A stretch of 33,339 nt of DNA from Burkholderia sp. E7m39 (lineage in GTDB: Bacteria; Pseudomonadota; Gammaproteobacteria; Burkholderiales; Burkholderiaceae), in contig BBSL01000423.1 in assembly GCA_001319865.1 (NCBI GenBank), positions 1-33,339 of the forward strand, given 5' to 3'. A program made the position numbers and the translations under genes. Below the pieces are notes generated by a model. The model did no database searches, was not told where the DNA came from, and worked only from the letters and a program-made list of their open reading frames with translations. This document shows positions 7,327 through 16,431 of this stretch, piece after piece. Positions within the stretch are counted from its first letter, which is position 1, and each line of letters begins with the position of its first letter.

Positions 7327-8733
7327 ATGGGAAACAGCAGCATGGACAGTCTCACGCACCACTGGCTCAAGCGGCTGACTGCAAGCCGCAAACCGGCGTA
7401 TCTCGTGATACCGGATCTGATCGAAGAAGATCTGGCCAGCGGCCGCTTGCGCCCACGCGACCGTCTGCCCGGCCTTCGTGATCTGGCGGGCGCATTACAG
7501 CTGAATTACACGACCGTCGCGCGCGCCTATGCGGAAGCGCGCAAGCGCGGCCTGCTCGATGCGCGCGCCGGCAGCGGCACGTTCGTGCGCGGACGCACGC
7601 AGACCTTGCCGCTCGCGGGTGGCAGCAGCGTCGAGATGTCCATGAACATGCCGCCTGAGCCGCCCGAGCTTGCAGCGCGTTTGAGAGAGTCGTCGGCAAA
7701 TCTCTTTGCGCAAACCGATCCTTACCGGCTGCTGCGCTATCAGGATTTTGGCGGCATGCCCGATGACCGCGCCGCCGCACGCACCTGGCTGAAGGACCGC
7801 TTGCCCGATTGCGAAGACGATACCGTGCTCGTATGCCCCGGCATCCATAGCGCGCTCGTCGCACTGGTGTCACAGCTTGCGCGGCCGGGCGAAACCATTT
7901 GTCTCGACACGCTCGCGTATCCCGGCATCAAGGCAATTGCTTCGCAACTCGGTGTGCGCTTGCAGCCGTTACCGCGCGACGAAGAAGGTCCGCTGCCGCA
8001 TGCGTTCGAAGCGCTCTGCAAGACGGAAAAGCCCGGTGCGTTCTACTGCAATCCGACCTTGCAGAACCCGAGCACGCTGACGCTGTCCACGCAGCGCCGC
8101 GAAGCGCTTGCCGATGTCGCGCTGCGCTACAGCGTTCCCATCATCGAAGACGACGCCTATGGCTGGTTGCCCATGAGCACGCCCGTCGCGCTGGCCTCAC
8201 TCGCGCCCGAACTGACCTGGTACGTGACAGGCTTCTCGAAGTGCTTCGGCGCGGGTCTGCGCATAGCCTATCTACGGGCACCCACTGCGAGGCAAACACA
8301 ACGTATTGCCGGCGCATTGCGCGCGACCACAGTCATGCCCAGTCCGCTTACCGTCATGCTCGCCACGCAATGGGTCAACGACGGCACCGCGCACGAAATG
8401 CTAGACGCGATCCGCAAGGAAGCGAATGTGCGTCAGGCAGTAGCGTCACAGGAACTCGCAGACTGGCAATACGATGCACATCCCGATGGCTTCCATTTGT
8501 GGCTGCCTGTTCCTGCGCAGTGCGGCTGGAGCGCGCCCGAGCTTGCGCTGCAGCTGCGTAGTCAGGGCGTGGCCGCAGTTGCCGGCGCGGCCTTTTCAAC
8601 GGATGGGAATCCGTTGAACAGTATCCGTCTCTGCCTCGGTGGGCCACAGGACAAAGATGATTGCCGTGACGTCTTGCGGCGCGTCGCAGAGATGCTGGCC
8701 GATCCGCATCATTTGCATACACCTGTCATGTGA
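7327..8733 (+). CDS. MocR-type regulator (GntR HTH fused to aminotransferase fold I)
   Basis: 468 residues. Residues ~20-90 form a GntR winged helix: ASGRLRPRDRLPGLRDLAGAL, then TTVARAYAEARKRGLL and the wing AGSGTFVRG. A linker leads to a fold-type I aminotransferase domain (~120-460). Its PLP signatures include NPTLQNPST (N247), IIEDDAYGW (D275/D276 and Y278) and the PLP lysine K305 in TGFSKCFGAGLRIAYL. Such proteins (GabR, PdxR relatives) sense PLP plus an amino compound and seldom catalyse transamination. The gene is divergent from Nit1C across a 390-bp region and is the obvious candidate to regulate it, although sigma-54 control would need a further AAA+ activator. ATG 7342 is a possible alternative start giving 463 residues. 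Confidence 0.9.
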   Translation: MGNSSMDSLTHHWLKRLTASRKPAYLVIPDLIEEDLASGRLRPRDRLPGLRDLAGALQLNYTTVARAYAEARKRGLLDARAGSGTFVRGRTQTLPLAGGSSVEMSMNMPPEPPELAARLRESSANLFAQTDPYRLLRYQDFGGMPDDRAAARTWLKDRLPDCEDDTVLVCPGIHSALVALVSQLARPGETICLDTLAYPGIKAIASQLGVRLQPLPRDEEGPLPHAFEALCKTEKPGAFYCNPTLQNPSTLTLSTQRREALADVALRYSVPIIEDDAYGWLPMSTPVALASLAPELTWYVTGFSKCFGAGLRIAYLRAPTARQTQRIAGALRATTVMPSPLTVMLATQWVNDGTAHEMLDAIRKEANVRQAVASQELADWQYDAHPDGFHLWLPVPAQCGWSAPELALQLRSQGVAAVAGAAFSTDGNPLNSIRLCLGGPQDKDDCRDVLRRVAEMLADPHHLHTPVM

Positions 8734-8822
8734 CCCACCACCGAGTGTCCGCTACGTGCTCACGGCATAGAACCGCAGTCTTGCGTTACTTCGAGAAATC
8801 GGCAGCAACAGATGCTTCGTCA

Positions 8823-9359
8823 TCACCTGACATTTGCCGCTTCGCGTGTGAAGCTCGACTCGGGGTGTGATGCAAGAAAGACGGGCAGATCGGTGGTGGG
8901 CGGCCTGGCGGGAACGTCGAAGAACATTTCACAAACCCACCCGCGATGATACGACGCATGGTTCACGAGATGCATGAACATGGCACCGCGCGACATCGTC
9001 GAACGTTCGCCGGAAATGAATGCGAACGACAGCTGCTCGTCTAGCGACTCGTCCGTTTGCTCATCGGCCCAGCCTTCGAACCACTCGTTGATGTGGCGTT
9101 GCGCGTGACGCAGATCACGCAGATCGGCGTGCACAATCACATTGCGCGACGTGAAGCCGTGCTCCTTGCGCTCGAGGTGCGCTTTCCAGATGAGATCGAC
9201 CACGTAGTTATGATTCAACGTGCCGACCATTGTCTTGAATAGAGTCTGGCGGGTTTTCTCGGCTTCGCCGGGCGGCAGCTCTTCGATCGCGTCGAATAAC
9301 ACGCTGTCGGCCCAAGACTTGTACCGGGAAAGAATGCGGGCGCTTTGAGTATTGATCAT
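8823..9359 (-). CDS. DinB-family protein
   Basis: 178 residues with the four-helix DinB/YfiT fold. The metal-binding histidine triad typical of the family is visible: H50 in TLNHNYVVD, and H134 and H138 in HLVNHASYHRGWV. Many members are metal-dependent transferases or thiol-dependent enzymes (for example bacillithiol or mycothiol S-transferases), but most proteobacterial ones are uncharacterised, so no substrate is proposed. The ATG at 9359 has GAGGGA eight bases upstream. The gene converges on the MocR gene with an 89-bp gap that shows no obvious terminator. Confidence 0.85.
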   Translation of the reverse strand: MINTQSARILSRYKSWADSVLFDAIEELPPGEAEKTRQTLFKTMVGTLNHNYVVDLIWKAHLERKEHGFTSRNVIVHADLRDLRHAQRHINEWFEGWADEQTDESLDEQLSFAFISGERSTMSRGAMFMHLVNHASYHRGWVCEMFFDVPARPPTTDLPVFLASHPESSFTREAANVR

Positions 9360-9593
9360 GACGTATCCCTCAGGCTATTTACTCGCGTCGTTCAGCACGT
9401 CGAGCGCAGCGCGGCACTCGCCCGCCAGCTGTTCACGCATCAGATCCGCGGTTTTGCTGGCCGGCGTTGACACCTCTCCATCCGTTTGAATACGCTGTAT
9501 ACATATCATACAACAGGTGTAGTATGGATTGCAGTCAACCGCCCGCAACAGAGTCTTTCGGTTAGCGCAATTAATGCACGAAACGCAATTCAT

Positions 9594-10061
9594 AAGTACG
9601 CCAAATGAAACCGCAAGAAAGATACAGTAATCCGTAGGTAATTCTTTATGAGTCAGTCCGCACTACGCTTGATGACTTATTCATCAAGGAGTGCCTCCAT
9701 GCCATCTCCGCTCGCGCTCCATCCGCGCCATGATTTCCGACAGCCCGAAAGCACTCGACACTCGACGCTGAAGGTATGCCGCTTCGGCAACATCGCCTTG
9801 TATTGCCCGCGCGCGCAGTCTCACCACACCTAGCGGGCCAGTCACCTTAAAAGTCTCGGTCGCTGTTTAGCCGGCTTTTCCTCGTCTTTTCGAAGCCCAA
9901 ACGGTGCTCTGCCGTCGTCCGATCGTGCGGAATCGCATCGGCCGTCGCGACTGCTTCGAATCGCACGAATTCGCGTTGTCGATACTGCCATGTCGGACGT
10001 AACGGCAACGCCTGCCAGGTATCGGAACCTGGCGTGGGTTTTCAAGGAAGCATGCGTCAAC
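9594..10061. other. Intergenic region upstream of RND operon
   Basis: Roughly 470 bp with no gene I can support. Short frames here (for example one at 9648-9833) lack family likeness or a good ribosome-binding site. The promoter of the RND operon should lie in it, but I cannot identify it with confidence and see no regulator gene beside the operon. Confidence 0.5.
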
Positions 10062-11660
10062 ATGAATACGCTGTCTGAAGATAGGGACACCGGTAAGCAA
10101 CCGGCTTTGGCATTCAGCTGTCTAGCCCGCCGAGGTGTCGCGCTGATGCTCGTACTGTGCATCAGCGCGTGCACGCTAGGGCCGGACTATCACACGCCTC
10201 TCGTGCAGATTCCCGACGGCTTCAAGGAGGGCGCGCACTGGCAGCGGGCGCAGGCGAATCCACAGGGATCGCTATCTGGCACATGGTGGCGCGAATATCA
10301 CGACGAGACGCTCACGCAACTCGTCGAAACGTCGCTGAAGGCGAATCAGTCGATTGTTGCCGCGGAGGCCGCCTACCGGCTTGCGCTTGCCATCGTTCAG
10401 GCTAATACCGCGAGCCTTTTTCCCATTGTGACAGCCGGCGCGTCAGCGTCGCGCAGCGGCACGGGTGCAGCCGCCGCTGCGAGCGGAGGAAATGGCGGCA
10501 ACGGATCGGATTTCGCGGGCGTGCGCAACAACGTCTCCGTCAGCGTGGCCGCGAGCTGGGAAGTCGATCTGTGGGGCTCGATCCGTCGCGAGATCGAATC
10601 GGCGAAAGAAAGCGCGCAGGCAACGGACGCACAACTCGCAGGCGAACGCCTGTCGATTGCGGCAAGCGTCGCAGTGGATTACTTCCAGTTGCGGCAGGCG
10701 GATATCGACATTCGGGCGCTCAAGCAGCAGCAGGACATCGACGGCCGCATCCTCGACATGACCCGCGCGACATTCTTGCAAGGCGAAGCGTCGAACGACC
10801 AGGTGCTCGCCGCGCAGGACACGCTTGAACAGGTTGTGGCCGCGCTGCAAGCAACGCAGACCACGCGCGAGCAGGACGAACATGCCATCGCGGTACTGAC
10901 GGGCGTGCCGCCAGCAAGCTTCACGCTGCCACCGGACCCGTCGTATGCGTTCGTGTTACCGGACGTGCCGCTGGAACTGCCGTCGCAACTGCTCGAGCGT
11001 CGCTACGACGTGGTCAGCGCCGAGCGCACCGCGGCAGCGGCCAACGCGAAAATCGGCGTGGCTGAGGCGGCGTTCTTTCCGACACTGACGCTCTCTGCCG
11101 AGGGCGGCTTCCAGCACAACGCGCTTGCACATCTATTCTCGCTGCCAAGCCGCTTCTGGACGCTCGGTCCCGATCTTGCCGCGACGATTTTCGATGCGGG
11201 CGCGCGCACGGCGGCCCTGCATGAAGCGCAAGCAACCTACGACGACGAAGCGGCGCTGTACCGCAACACCGTGTTGACGGCGTTCCAGTCGGTGGAGGAC
11301 AGCCTGTCGTCGGTGAACCATCTACGCCAGCAAACGCAGGCATTCGCGGACATTTTCCAACGCAACCAGCAACTGTTCGCCAGCGAGAAAGCGCAATTCA
11401 CGACAGGCGTCGCGAGCGAGCAGGATCTGCTGACGCAGCAGCTCACGCTCATTCAGGCCCAGCAGAACCTGAATGACTCGCAGGCATTGCTCACCCAAAA
11501 CAGCGTCACGCTGATCAAGAACCTGGGAGGGGGTTGGCAATGGAGAGATAGCCAGAGCGGCAAACAAGGAGACGACAAGCGGGCGCGTGCGGCAGGCGGC
11601 GAACGGCTGTCAGGCGCGAAGTCCGTGCTGCAGGAGGCGGCGACAGCCCCGCCGGACTGA
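10062..11660 (+). CDS. RND efflux outer-membrane lipoprotein, NodT/OprM family
   Basis: About 532 residues. A lipoprotein signal is visible: a hydrophobic stretch LMLVLCISAC with lipobox ISA-C37, followed by the typical TLGPDYHTP start of NodT-type factors. Two OEP repeats follow, with the characteristic TLTQLVETSLKANQS, VAASWEVDLWGSIRR, QATQTTREQDEHAIAVLTG and ELPSQLLERRYDVVSAER segments, and with the second repeat beginning near GVAEAAFFPTLTLSAEGG. The protein forms the trimeric outer-membrane duct of a tripartite pump. I chose ATG 10062; an open frame extends upstream to 9990, and ATG 10146 would leave a signal peptide without basic residues. The C-terminal tail after GGGWQW is charged and disordered. 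First gene of a three-gene operon. Confidence 0.92.
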   Translation: MNTLSEDRDTGKQPALAFSCLARRGVALMLVLCISACTLGPDYHTPLVQIPDGFKEGAHWQRAQANPQGSLSGTWWREYHDETLTQLVETSLKANQSIVAAEAAYRLALAIVQANTASLFPIVTAGASASRSGTGAAAAASGGNGGNGSDFAGVRNNVSVSVAASWEVDLWGSIRREIESAKESAQATDAQLAGERLSIAASVAVDYFQLRQADIDIRALKQQQDIDGRILDMTRATFLQGEASNDQVLAAQDTLEQVVAALQATQTTREQDEHAIAVLTGVPPASFTLPPDPSYAFVLPDVPLELPSQLLERRYDVVSAERTAAAANAKIGVAEAAFFPTLTLSAEGGFQHNALAHLFSLPSRFWTLGPDLAATIFDAGARTAALHEAQATYDDEAALYRNTVLTAFQSVEDSLSSVNHLRQQTQAFADIFQRNQQLFASEKAQFTTGVASEQDLLTQQLTLIQAQQNLNDSQALLTQNSVTLIKNLGGGWQWRDSQSGKQGDDKRARAAGGERLSGAKSVLQEAATAPPD

Positions 11661-11788
11661 ACCCGTCCGGCCGGAATCCCCAACCTCGCGTGGCGGCAAT
11701 GGGGATGCGCCTTCCGTCGAGCGCTCATTGCATGAGCGTCCGCCCGGCATTCACTTTCCCTGCTGTCAGAGGCAGGAATGGAGTCTCC

Positions 11789-12988
11789 ATGAAGTCTTTC
11801 GCGATGCGCGTGCCTGTTGTGTGCCTGAGCGCGCTTGCTCTCACCCATTGCGGCAACGACAATCCAACGGCGCCTCCGCCGCCGCAGGTGGCGGCGATAA
11901 CGGTCCATGCGCAGAACGTGCCGCTTACGAGGCAACTGGTGGGCAGGTTGTCGCCGTACTACAGCGCAAATGTCACCGCACGGGTCTCCGGCGTGCTGCT
12001 CGACCGGCTTTATACGGAAGGCAGCGAAGTGCGGCAGGGGCAGGCTCTGTTCCAGATCGACCCCACCTTCTACAAGACGCAGCTCGACAACGATCTCGCC
12101 CTTCTCGCCGAAGATCAGGCCACCTACGTCAACGATCGCGTCACCGCGCAACGGAACCGGGCGCTGTTGCCCGTCGGCTCGGTTTCGCAACAGACGGTGG
12201 ACAATGCCGACGCGGCTGAGCGCAGCGCCGCCGCGAAGGTGAAGGCCGACGAGGCGACGGTCGAAAGCGCACGCGTCGATCTCGGCTATACACGCGTCGT
12301 GTCGCCGATCAGCGGGATCGCGAGCCAGCAACTGGTGACGGCAGGCGCCGTCGTGGGCAGCAGTACAAACGACACGGGCGCAGGCGGCACATTGCTGACC
12401 ACGGTGGAGCAGATCGACCCCGCCTACGTCAATTTCACCATCAGCGCAGCCGATCTGATCACGCTGCGGCGGGCGCAAAGCAACGGCTCCGTCGCGCTTG
12501 CGCAGCCAGACAGAACCACCGTGCAAATCGGCTTGCCCGATGGCACGCAATACGATCGCGTGGGCACGCTCGACTTCTCCGACGTGGCAGTGAATGCCGC
12601 GACGGGCGCGGTTAACCTGCGCGCCCTCGTCGCCAATCCACAGCACCAGCTGCTGCCCGGGATGTACGTGACGCTGACGGTCGACCTCGGCCTGCGGAAC
12701 AACGTGTTTCTCGTGCCGCAACAGGCGCTGGAGCGAGATACGGTGGGCGCGTATCTGATGGTCGTGGGTCCGGACGAAAAGGCAGTGCGCAAGGATGTTC
12801 ACACCACGGACAGCGACGGTACCGACTGGATCGTCACGAGTGGCCTCGCGAACGGCGACCGCGTGATCGTGTCGGGTCTCCAGAATGTGCATGAAGGTCA
12901 GGCGGTCACGGCAACGACGTGGCAACCGCCCGCCGCCGCGCCGGCGGTTCCCGCGCCCGCCGCAGCCTCCGCCGGCACCGCGCGATAG
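11789..12988 (+). CDS. RND efflux periplasmic adaptor (membrane fusion protein), lipoprotein
   Basis: 399 residues. Signal peptide with lipobox LTH-C at about residues 18-21, then a Pro-rich spacer. The biotinyl/lipoyl-like hairpin is split around an alpha-helical hairpin: ARVSGVLLDRLYTEGSEVRQGQALFQID on one side and LGYTRVVSPISGIASQQLV on the other. Beta-barrel (VNFTISAADL) and membrane-proximal (NVFLVPQQALERD) domains follow. It links the outer-membrane duct to the RND pump, and its family is that of AcrA/MexA/MexE. The ATG at 11789 has GGAG seven bases upstream. The C-terminus is a Pro/Ala-rich tail. The gene sits 128 bp after the outer-membrane gene and 10 bp before the pump gene. Confidence 0.92.
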   Translation: MKSFAMRVPVVCLSALALTHCGNDNPTAPPPPQVAAITVHAQNVPLTRQLVGRLSPYYSANVTARVSGVLLDRLYTEGSEVRQGQALFQIDPTFYKTQLDNDLALLAEDQATYVNDRVTAQRNRALLPVGSVSQQTVDNADAAERSAAAKVKADEATVESARVDLGYTRVVSPISGIASQQLVTAGAVVGSSTNDTGAGGTLLTTVEQIDPAYVNFTISAADLITLRRAQSNGSVALAQPDRTTVQIGLPDGTQYDRVGTLDFSDVAVNAATGAVNLRALVANPQHQLLPGMYVTLTVDLGLRNNVFLVPQQALERDTVGAYLMVVGPDEKAVRKDVHTTDSDGTDWIVTSGLANGDRVIVSGLQNVHEGQAVTATTWQPPAAAPAVPAPAAASAGTAR

Positions 12989-12998
12989 GAGACCCCAC

Positions 12999-15900
12999 AT
13001 GCCGAGTTTCTTCATCAACCGTCCGGTATTCGCGTGGGTTGTCGCGATTCTGATTTCACTGTTCGGCATCATTTCGATGCGCAGCATGGGGATCGATTCG
13101 TATCCCGACATTGCGCCTCCCGAGGTGACCGTCACCGCGACATATCCCGGCGCGAGCGCCGCGACAATGGAATCGACCGTCACGCAGGTCATCGAACAGC
13201 AACTGACGGGCATCGACAATCTGCTGTATTTCAGCTCGAAGTCGAGTTCCAATGGACAGGCGGTGATCACGCTTACCTTCGCTACCGGAACAAATCCCGA
13301 TATCGCGCAGGTACAGGTGCAGAACAAGGTGTCGTTGGCGCAGCCGCTGTTGCCCGCGCCCGTCACGCAGCAGGGCGTGGTGGTTGCAAAGGCCAGCCCC
13401 GACATTCTGATGTTTCTCGCGCTGCAGTCGGGCAACCCGTCGATCGACGCGGGTCGCCTGAGCGACATCATGGCCTCGCAGATCCAGCCCGCAGTCGGCC
13501 GTATCACGGGTGTCGGCAACACGACGCTGCTCGGCTCCGAATACGCGATGCGTATCTGGCTCGATCCCGACAAGCTGCAATCCTATGGCCTGTCCACCAC
13601 GCAGGTGCTCGATGCCGTGACGGCGCAAAACGCGCAGTTCGCAGCCGGCTCGCTGGGCGCCGATCCTGCCGTCAAAGGACAGGAATTCACTGCGACCATC
13701 GCCGGCGACGCGCTCTTTTCTTCCGTAAAGCAGTTCAAGGACATCGTCGTGCTCGCCAACAACAACGGCACGACCGTGCGACTCGGCGACGTCGCGCGCA
13801 TCACATTCGGGCCGCAGACCTATGGCCTGTCGCCCGTCTTCAACGGCAAGCCCGCGGCGGGGATGGCGATCTTCCTGCTGCCCGGCGCGAACGCGCTGGC
13901 GGTAGCGGACGCCGTGAAGTCCGAGATGGCCACGCTCGCGAAAGACCTGCCGGCGGGCGTTACGTGGAGCGTGCCGTACGATACGACGCCGTTCATCAAC
14001 GCGTCGATTGCCGACGTGGTCAAGACACTCATCGAGGCCATATTCCTCGTGTTCATCGTGATGCTCGTGTTCCTGCAGAACCTGCGGGCGACAATCATTC
14101 CCACACTCGTCATTCCCGTGGCACTGCTCGGCACGTTCATCGGTCTTTCGATGTTGCACTACACACTCAATCAGCTGACGCTCTTCGGGATGGTGCTGGC
14201 AATCGGCATCGTCGTCGACGACGCGATCGTCGTCATCGAGAACGTCGAGCGGATCATGAATGAGGAGCGCAGCGATCCCCGCGAGGCGACGCGCAAGGCG
14301 ATGAAACAGATCACGGGCGCCATCGTCGCGATCACGGTGGTGCTGTCGGCCGTGTTCGTTCCGTCGGCGTTGCAGCCCGGCGCGACGGGGATCATCTATG
14401 CGCAGTTCGCGTTGACCATCGCCGTGTCGATGGGCTTTTCCGCGTTCCTCGCGATGTCGTTCACGCCTTCATTGTGCGCAGCGATACTGAAGCCGAATCA
14501 TCATGCTGGAAAAAACGCGTTTTATAACTGGTTCGACAGATCGTTCGAACGCCTCACCGGTTCGTATCTCGGCCATGTCGGCAAGGCGGTGCGCCGTGCG
14601 CCGCGCTGGATGATGGTGTTTGCGCTGATGACCGTGCTCGCCGGTTTTCTCTATACGAAACTGCCGACCGGCTTCGTTCCCGATGAAGACCAGGGCTTCG
14701 TGCTGGCGCTGATCAATCTGCCTTCGGGCGCGACGCTGCAGCGCACCGACCGCGTAATGGCAGAGGTTCGCACAAGGCTCGCACATAGCCCTGTCGGCAA
14801 GGACATTGCCGCGATCTTCCAGCCGGAGGGATTCAGTTTCGTCGGCACGAGCGAGAACGTCGGCATGGCGTTCATCAAGCTGACAGACTGGAGCAAGCGC
14901 TCGCAGACAGCGATGCAGTTGATCCCGCAGGTCAACAAGATCTTGCAAGGCATCCCGGATGCGCAGATCTTCGCGACAAACCTGCCGACCATTCGCGGTC
15001 TCAGCCAGTTCGGCGGCATCGACATGTACCTGCAGGCGCGCGACGGTCAATCGCGGCAGGCATTGACGGACGCCCAGAACACGTTGATCGCGCAGGCGGC
15101 CAAGACGCCGGGTCTGGTCGGCATCCGGGCGAATTCCTTGCCGACGGCGCCGCAACTGGACATCATGGTAGACCGCGTTCAGGCAGAGTCGATGGGCCTG
15201 TCGCTGAGCGACGTCTACGCCACCATCCAGATGGAACTGGCGCCATTCTTCATCAATCAGTTCAACTACGGCGGCCGGGTCAAGCGCGTCTATGTGGAGG
15301 CGGACGCACCGTACCGGATGGGTCTCGATGCTTTCCAGCACCTCTATACGCCGAGCAACGTAACGGCCGCTGCAAGCGCCACGGCAAGCGCGTCCGCACC
15401 CGCTGCGGCCAGCGCAAGCCTTGCGCCCGTTGATCCTTCCGCGAGCAACACGGCAATCAGCCCGTACAACATGGTTCCGCTCTCGAGCGTCGTGAAGGCC
15501 AACTGGGACATCGGGCCGCTCGTGCTGCCGCGCTACAACGGGTATTCCGCTGTCGAGATCGTCGGCAACCCGGCGCCGGGCTACTCCACAGGACAGGCAA
15601 TCCAGTCGCTGCAACGCATCGTCGATCAGAAACTGCCGGCCGGTTTCGACGCGGACTGGACGGGGCAGTCGTATCAGGAACTGCTTGCCGGAAGTTCCGC
15701 CGTCGTGCTGATGGTGCTGTCGATCGTCGTCGTGTTCCTGTGCCTTGCCGCGCTATATGAAAGCTGGTCGATCCCGGTTGCTGTGCTGCTGGTGGTACCG
15801 CTCGGCCTGCTCGGCATGCTGACGTTCTGTTTGCTGCGCGGCGTGCCCAACGACATCTACTTCAAGATCGGGCTGGTGACGGTCATCGGCCTTGCGGCGA

Positions 15901-16250
15901 AAAACGCGATTCTGATCGTCGAATTCGCCGTGGAAGGACAGGCACGCGGCATGACGCTATACGAAGCCGTCGTGACTGCGTGCAAACTGCGCCTGCGTCC
16001 GATATTGATGACGTCGATGGCGTTCATTCTCGGTGTGGTTCCCCTCATCATTTCGACGGGCGCGGGCGCTGCCTCACGCCATGAAATCGGAACGGGCGTG
16101 ATCGGCGGAATGATATTCGCGACCGTTTTCGGCCTGTTGCTGATTCCCGTGTTTTATGTGACCGTGCGCCGTGTACTCGGCGACAGGCTCGATGAGGTTT
16201 CGATGAAACCGGGCCATCGCGATGATGACGGTGGACATCAAAAACTATGA
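12999..16250 (+). CDS. RND multidrug efflux pump, inner-membrane HAE1 transporter
   Basis: 1083 residues, usual size for AcrB/MexF-type pumps. TM1 begins FFINRPVFAWVVAILISL. Proton-relay residues are in place: D407 and D408 in GIVVDDAIVVIENVER (TM4) and K968 in GLAAKNAILIVEF (TM10). Two large periplasmic loops follow TM1 and TM7 (after FLYTKLPTGFVPDEDQG). The second loop carries an Ala/Ser-rich insertion at about residues 785-820 that is not typical of AcrB. The ATG at 12999 has AGGAG seven bases upstream; the frame is open earlier but overlaps the adaptor gene. It expels hydrophobic or amphiphilic compounds using proton motive force; substrates cannot be told from sequence. Confidence 0.94.
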   Translation: MPSFFINRPVFAWVVAILISLFGIISMRSMGIDSYPDIAPPEVTVTATYPGASAATMESTVTQVIEQQLTGIDNLLYFSSKSSSNGQAVITLTFATGTNPDIAQVQVQNKVSLAQPLLPAPVTQQGVVVAKASPDILMFLALQSGNPSIDAGRLSDIMASQIQPAVGRITGVGNTTLLGSEYAMRIWLDPDKLQSYGLSTTQVLDAVTAQNAQFAAGSLGADPAVKGQEFTATIAGDALFSSVKQFKDIVVLANNNGTTVRLGDVARITFGPQTYGLSPVFNGKPAAGMAIFLLPGANALAVADAVKSEMATLAKDLPAGVTWSVPYDTTPFINASIADVVKTLIEAIFLVFIVMLVFLQNLRATIIPTLVIPVALLGTFIGLSMLHYTLNQLTLFGMVLAIGIVVDDAIVVIENVERIMNEERSDPREATRKAMKQITGAIVAITVVLSAVFVPSALQPGATGIIYAQFALTIAVSMGFSAFLAMSFTPSLCAAILKPNHHAGKNAFYNWFDRSFERLTGSYLGHVGKAVRRAPRWMMVFALMTVLAGFLYTKLPTGFVPDEDQGFVLALINLPSGATLQRTDRVMAEVRTRLAHSPVGKDIAAIFQPEGFSFVGTSENVGMAFIKLTDWSKRSQTAMQLIPQVNKILQGIPDAQIFATNLPTIRGLSQFGGIDMYLQARDGQSRQALTDAQNTLIAQAAKTPGLVGIRANSLPTAPQLDIMVDRVQAESMGLSLSDVYATIQMELAPFFINQFNYGGRVKRVYVEADAPYRMGLDAFQHLYTPSNVTAAASATASASAPAAASASLAPVDPSASNTAISPYNMVPLSSVVKANWDIGPLVLPRYNGYSAVEIVGNPAPGYSTGQAIQSLQRIVDQKLPAGFDADWTGQSYQELLAGSSAVVLMVLSIVVVFLCLAALYESWSIPVAVLLVVPLGLLGMLTFCLLRGVPNDIYFKIGLVTVIGLAAKNAILIVEFAVEGQARGMTLYEAVVTACKLRLRPILMTSMAFILGVVPLIISTGAGAASRHEIGTGVIGGMIFATVFGLLLIPVFYVTVRRVLGDRLDEVSMKPGHRDDDGGHQKL

Positions 16251-16431
16251 CTTCGCGTGAGATGGGCTGGCTTGCCTGCGACGAAACACTACACAATACG
16301 ACGCCACCGTCGCAGCTGGCTAGCGCATTGCAGCCCGAAGCGCACGCACGCCGCGTGCCGATCCTTCAACGCAACAAGGGAACGAACGCAACGCGCAAAG
16401 CAGTGCGCGAACAGCGGCCCGTGCCCCGCCC

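Noticed and set aside
9375..9593. 72-codon minus-strand frame just before the DinB gene
   Set aside because: It is Cys-rich at its start, has no convincing ribosome-binding site at any of its start codons, and shows no likeness to a family. It may be the DinB leader region.
9842..10174. Minus-strand frame upstream of the RND operon as a possible regulator
   Set aside because: It overlaps the start of the outer-membrane lipoprotein gene and contains no helix-turn-helix or other motif.
11453..13573. 706-codon minus-strand frame opposite the RND adaptor and pump genes
   Set aside because: Composition is that of antisense reading (Arg/His/Cys-rich, low complexity) and the plus-strand RND proteins are unmistakable.
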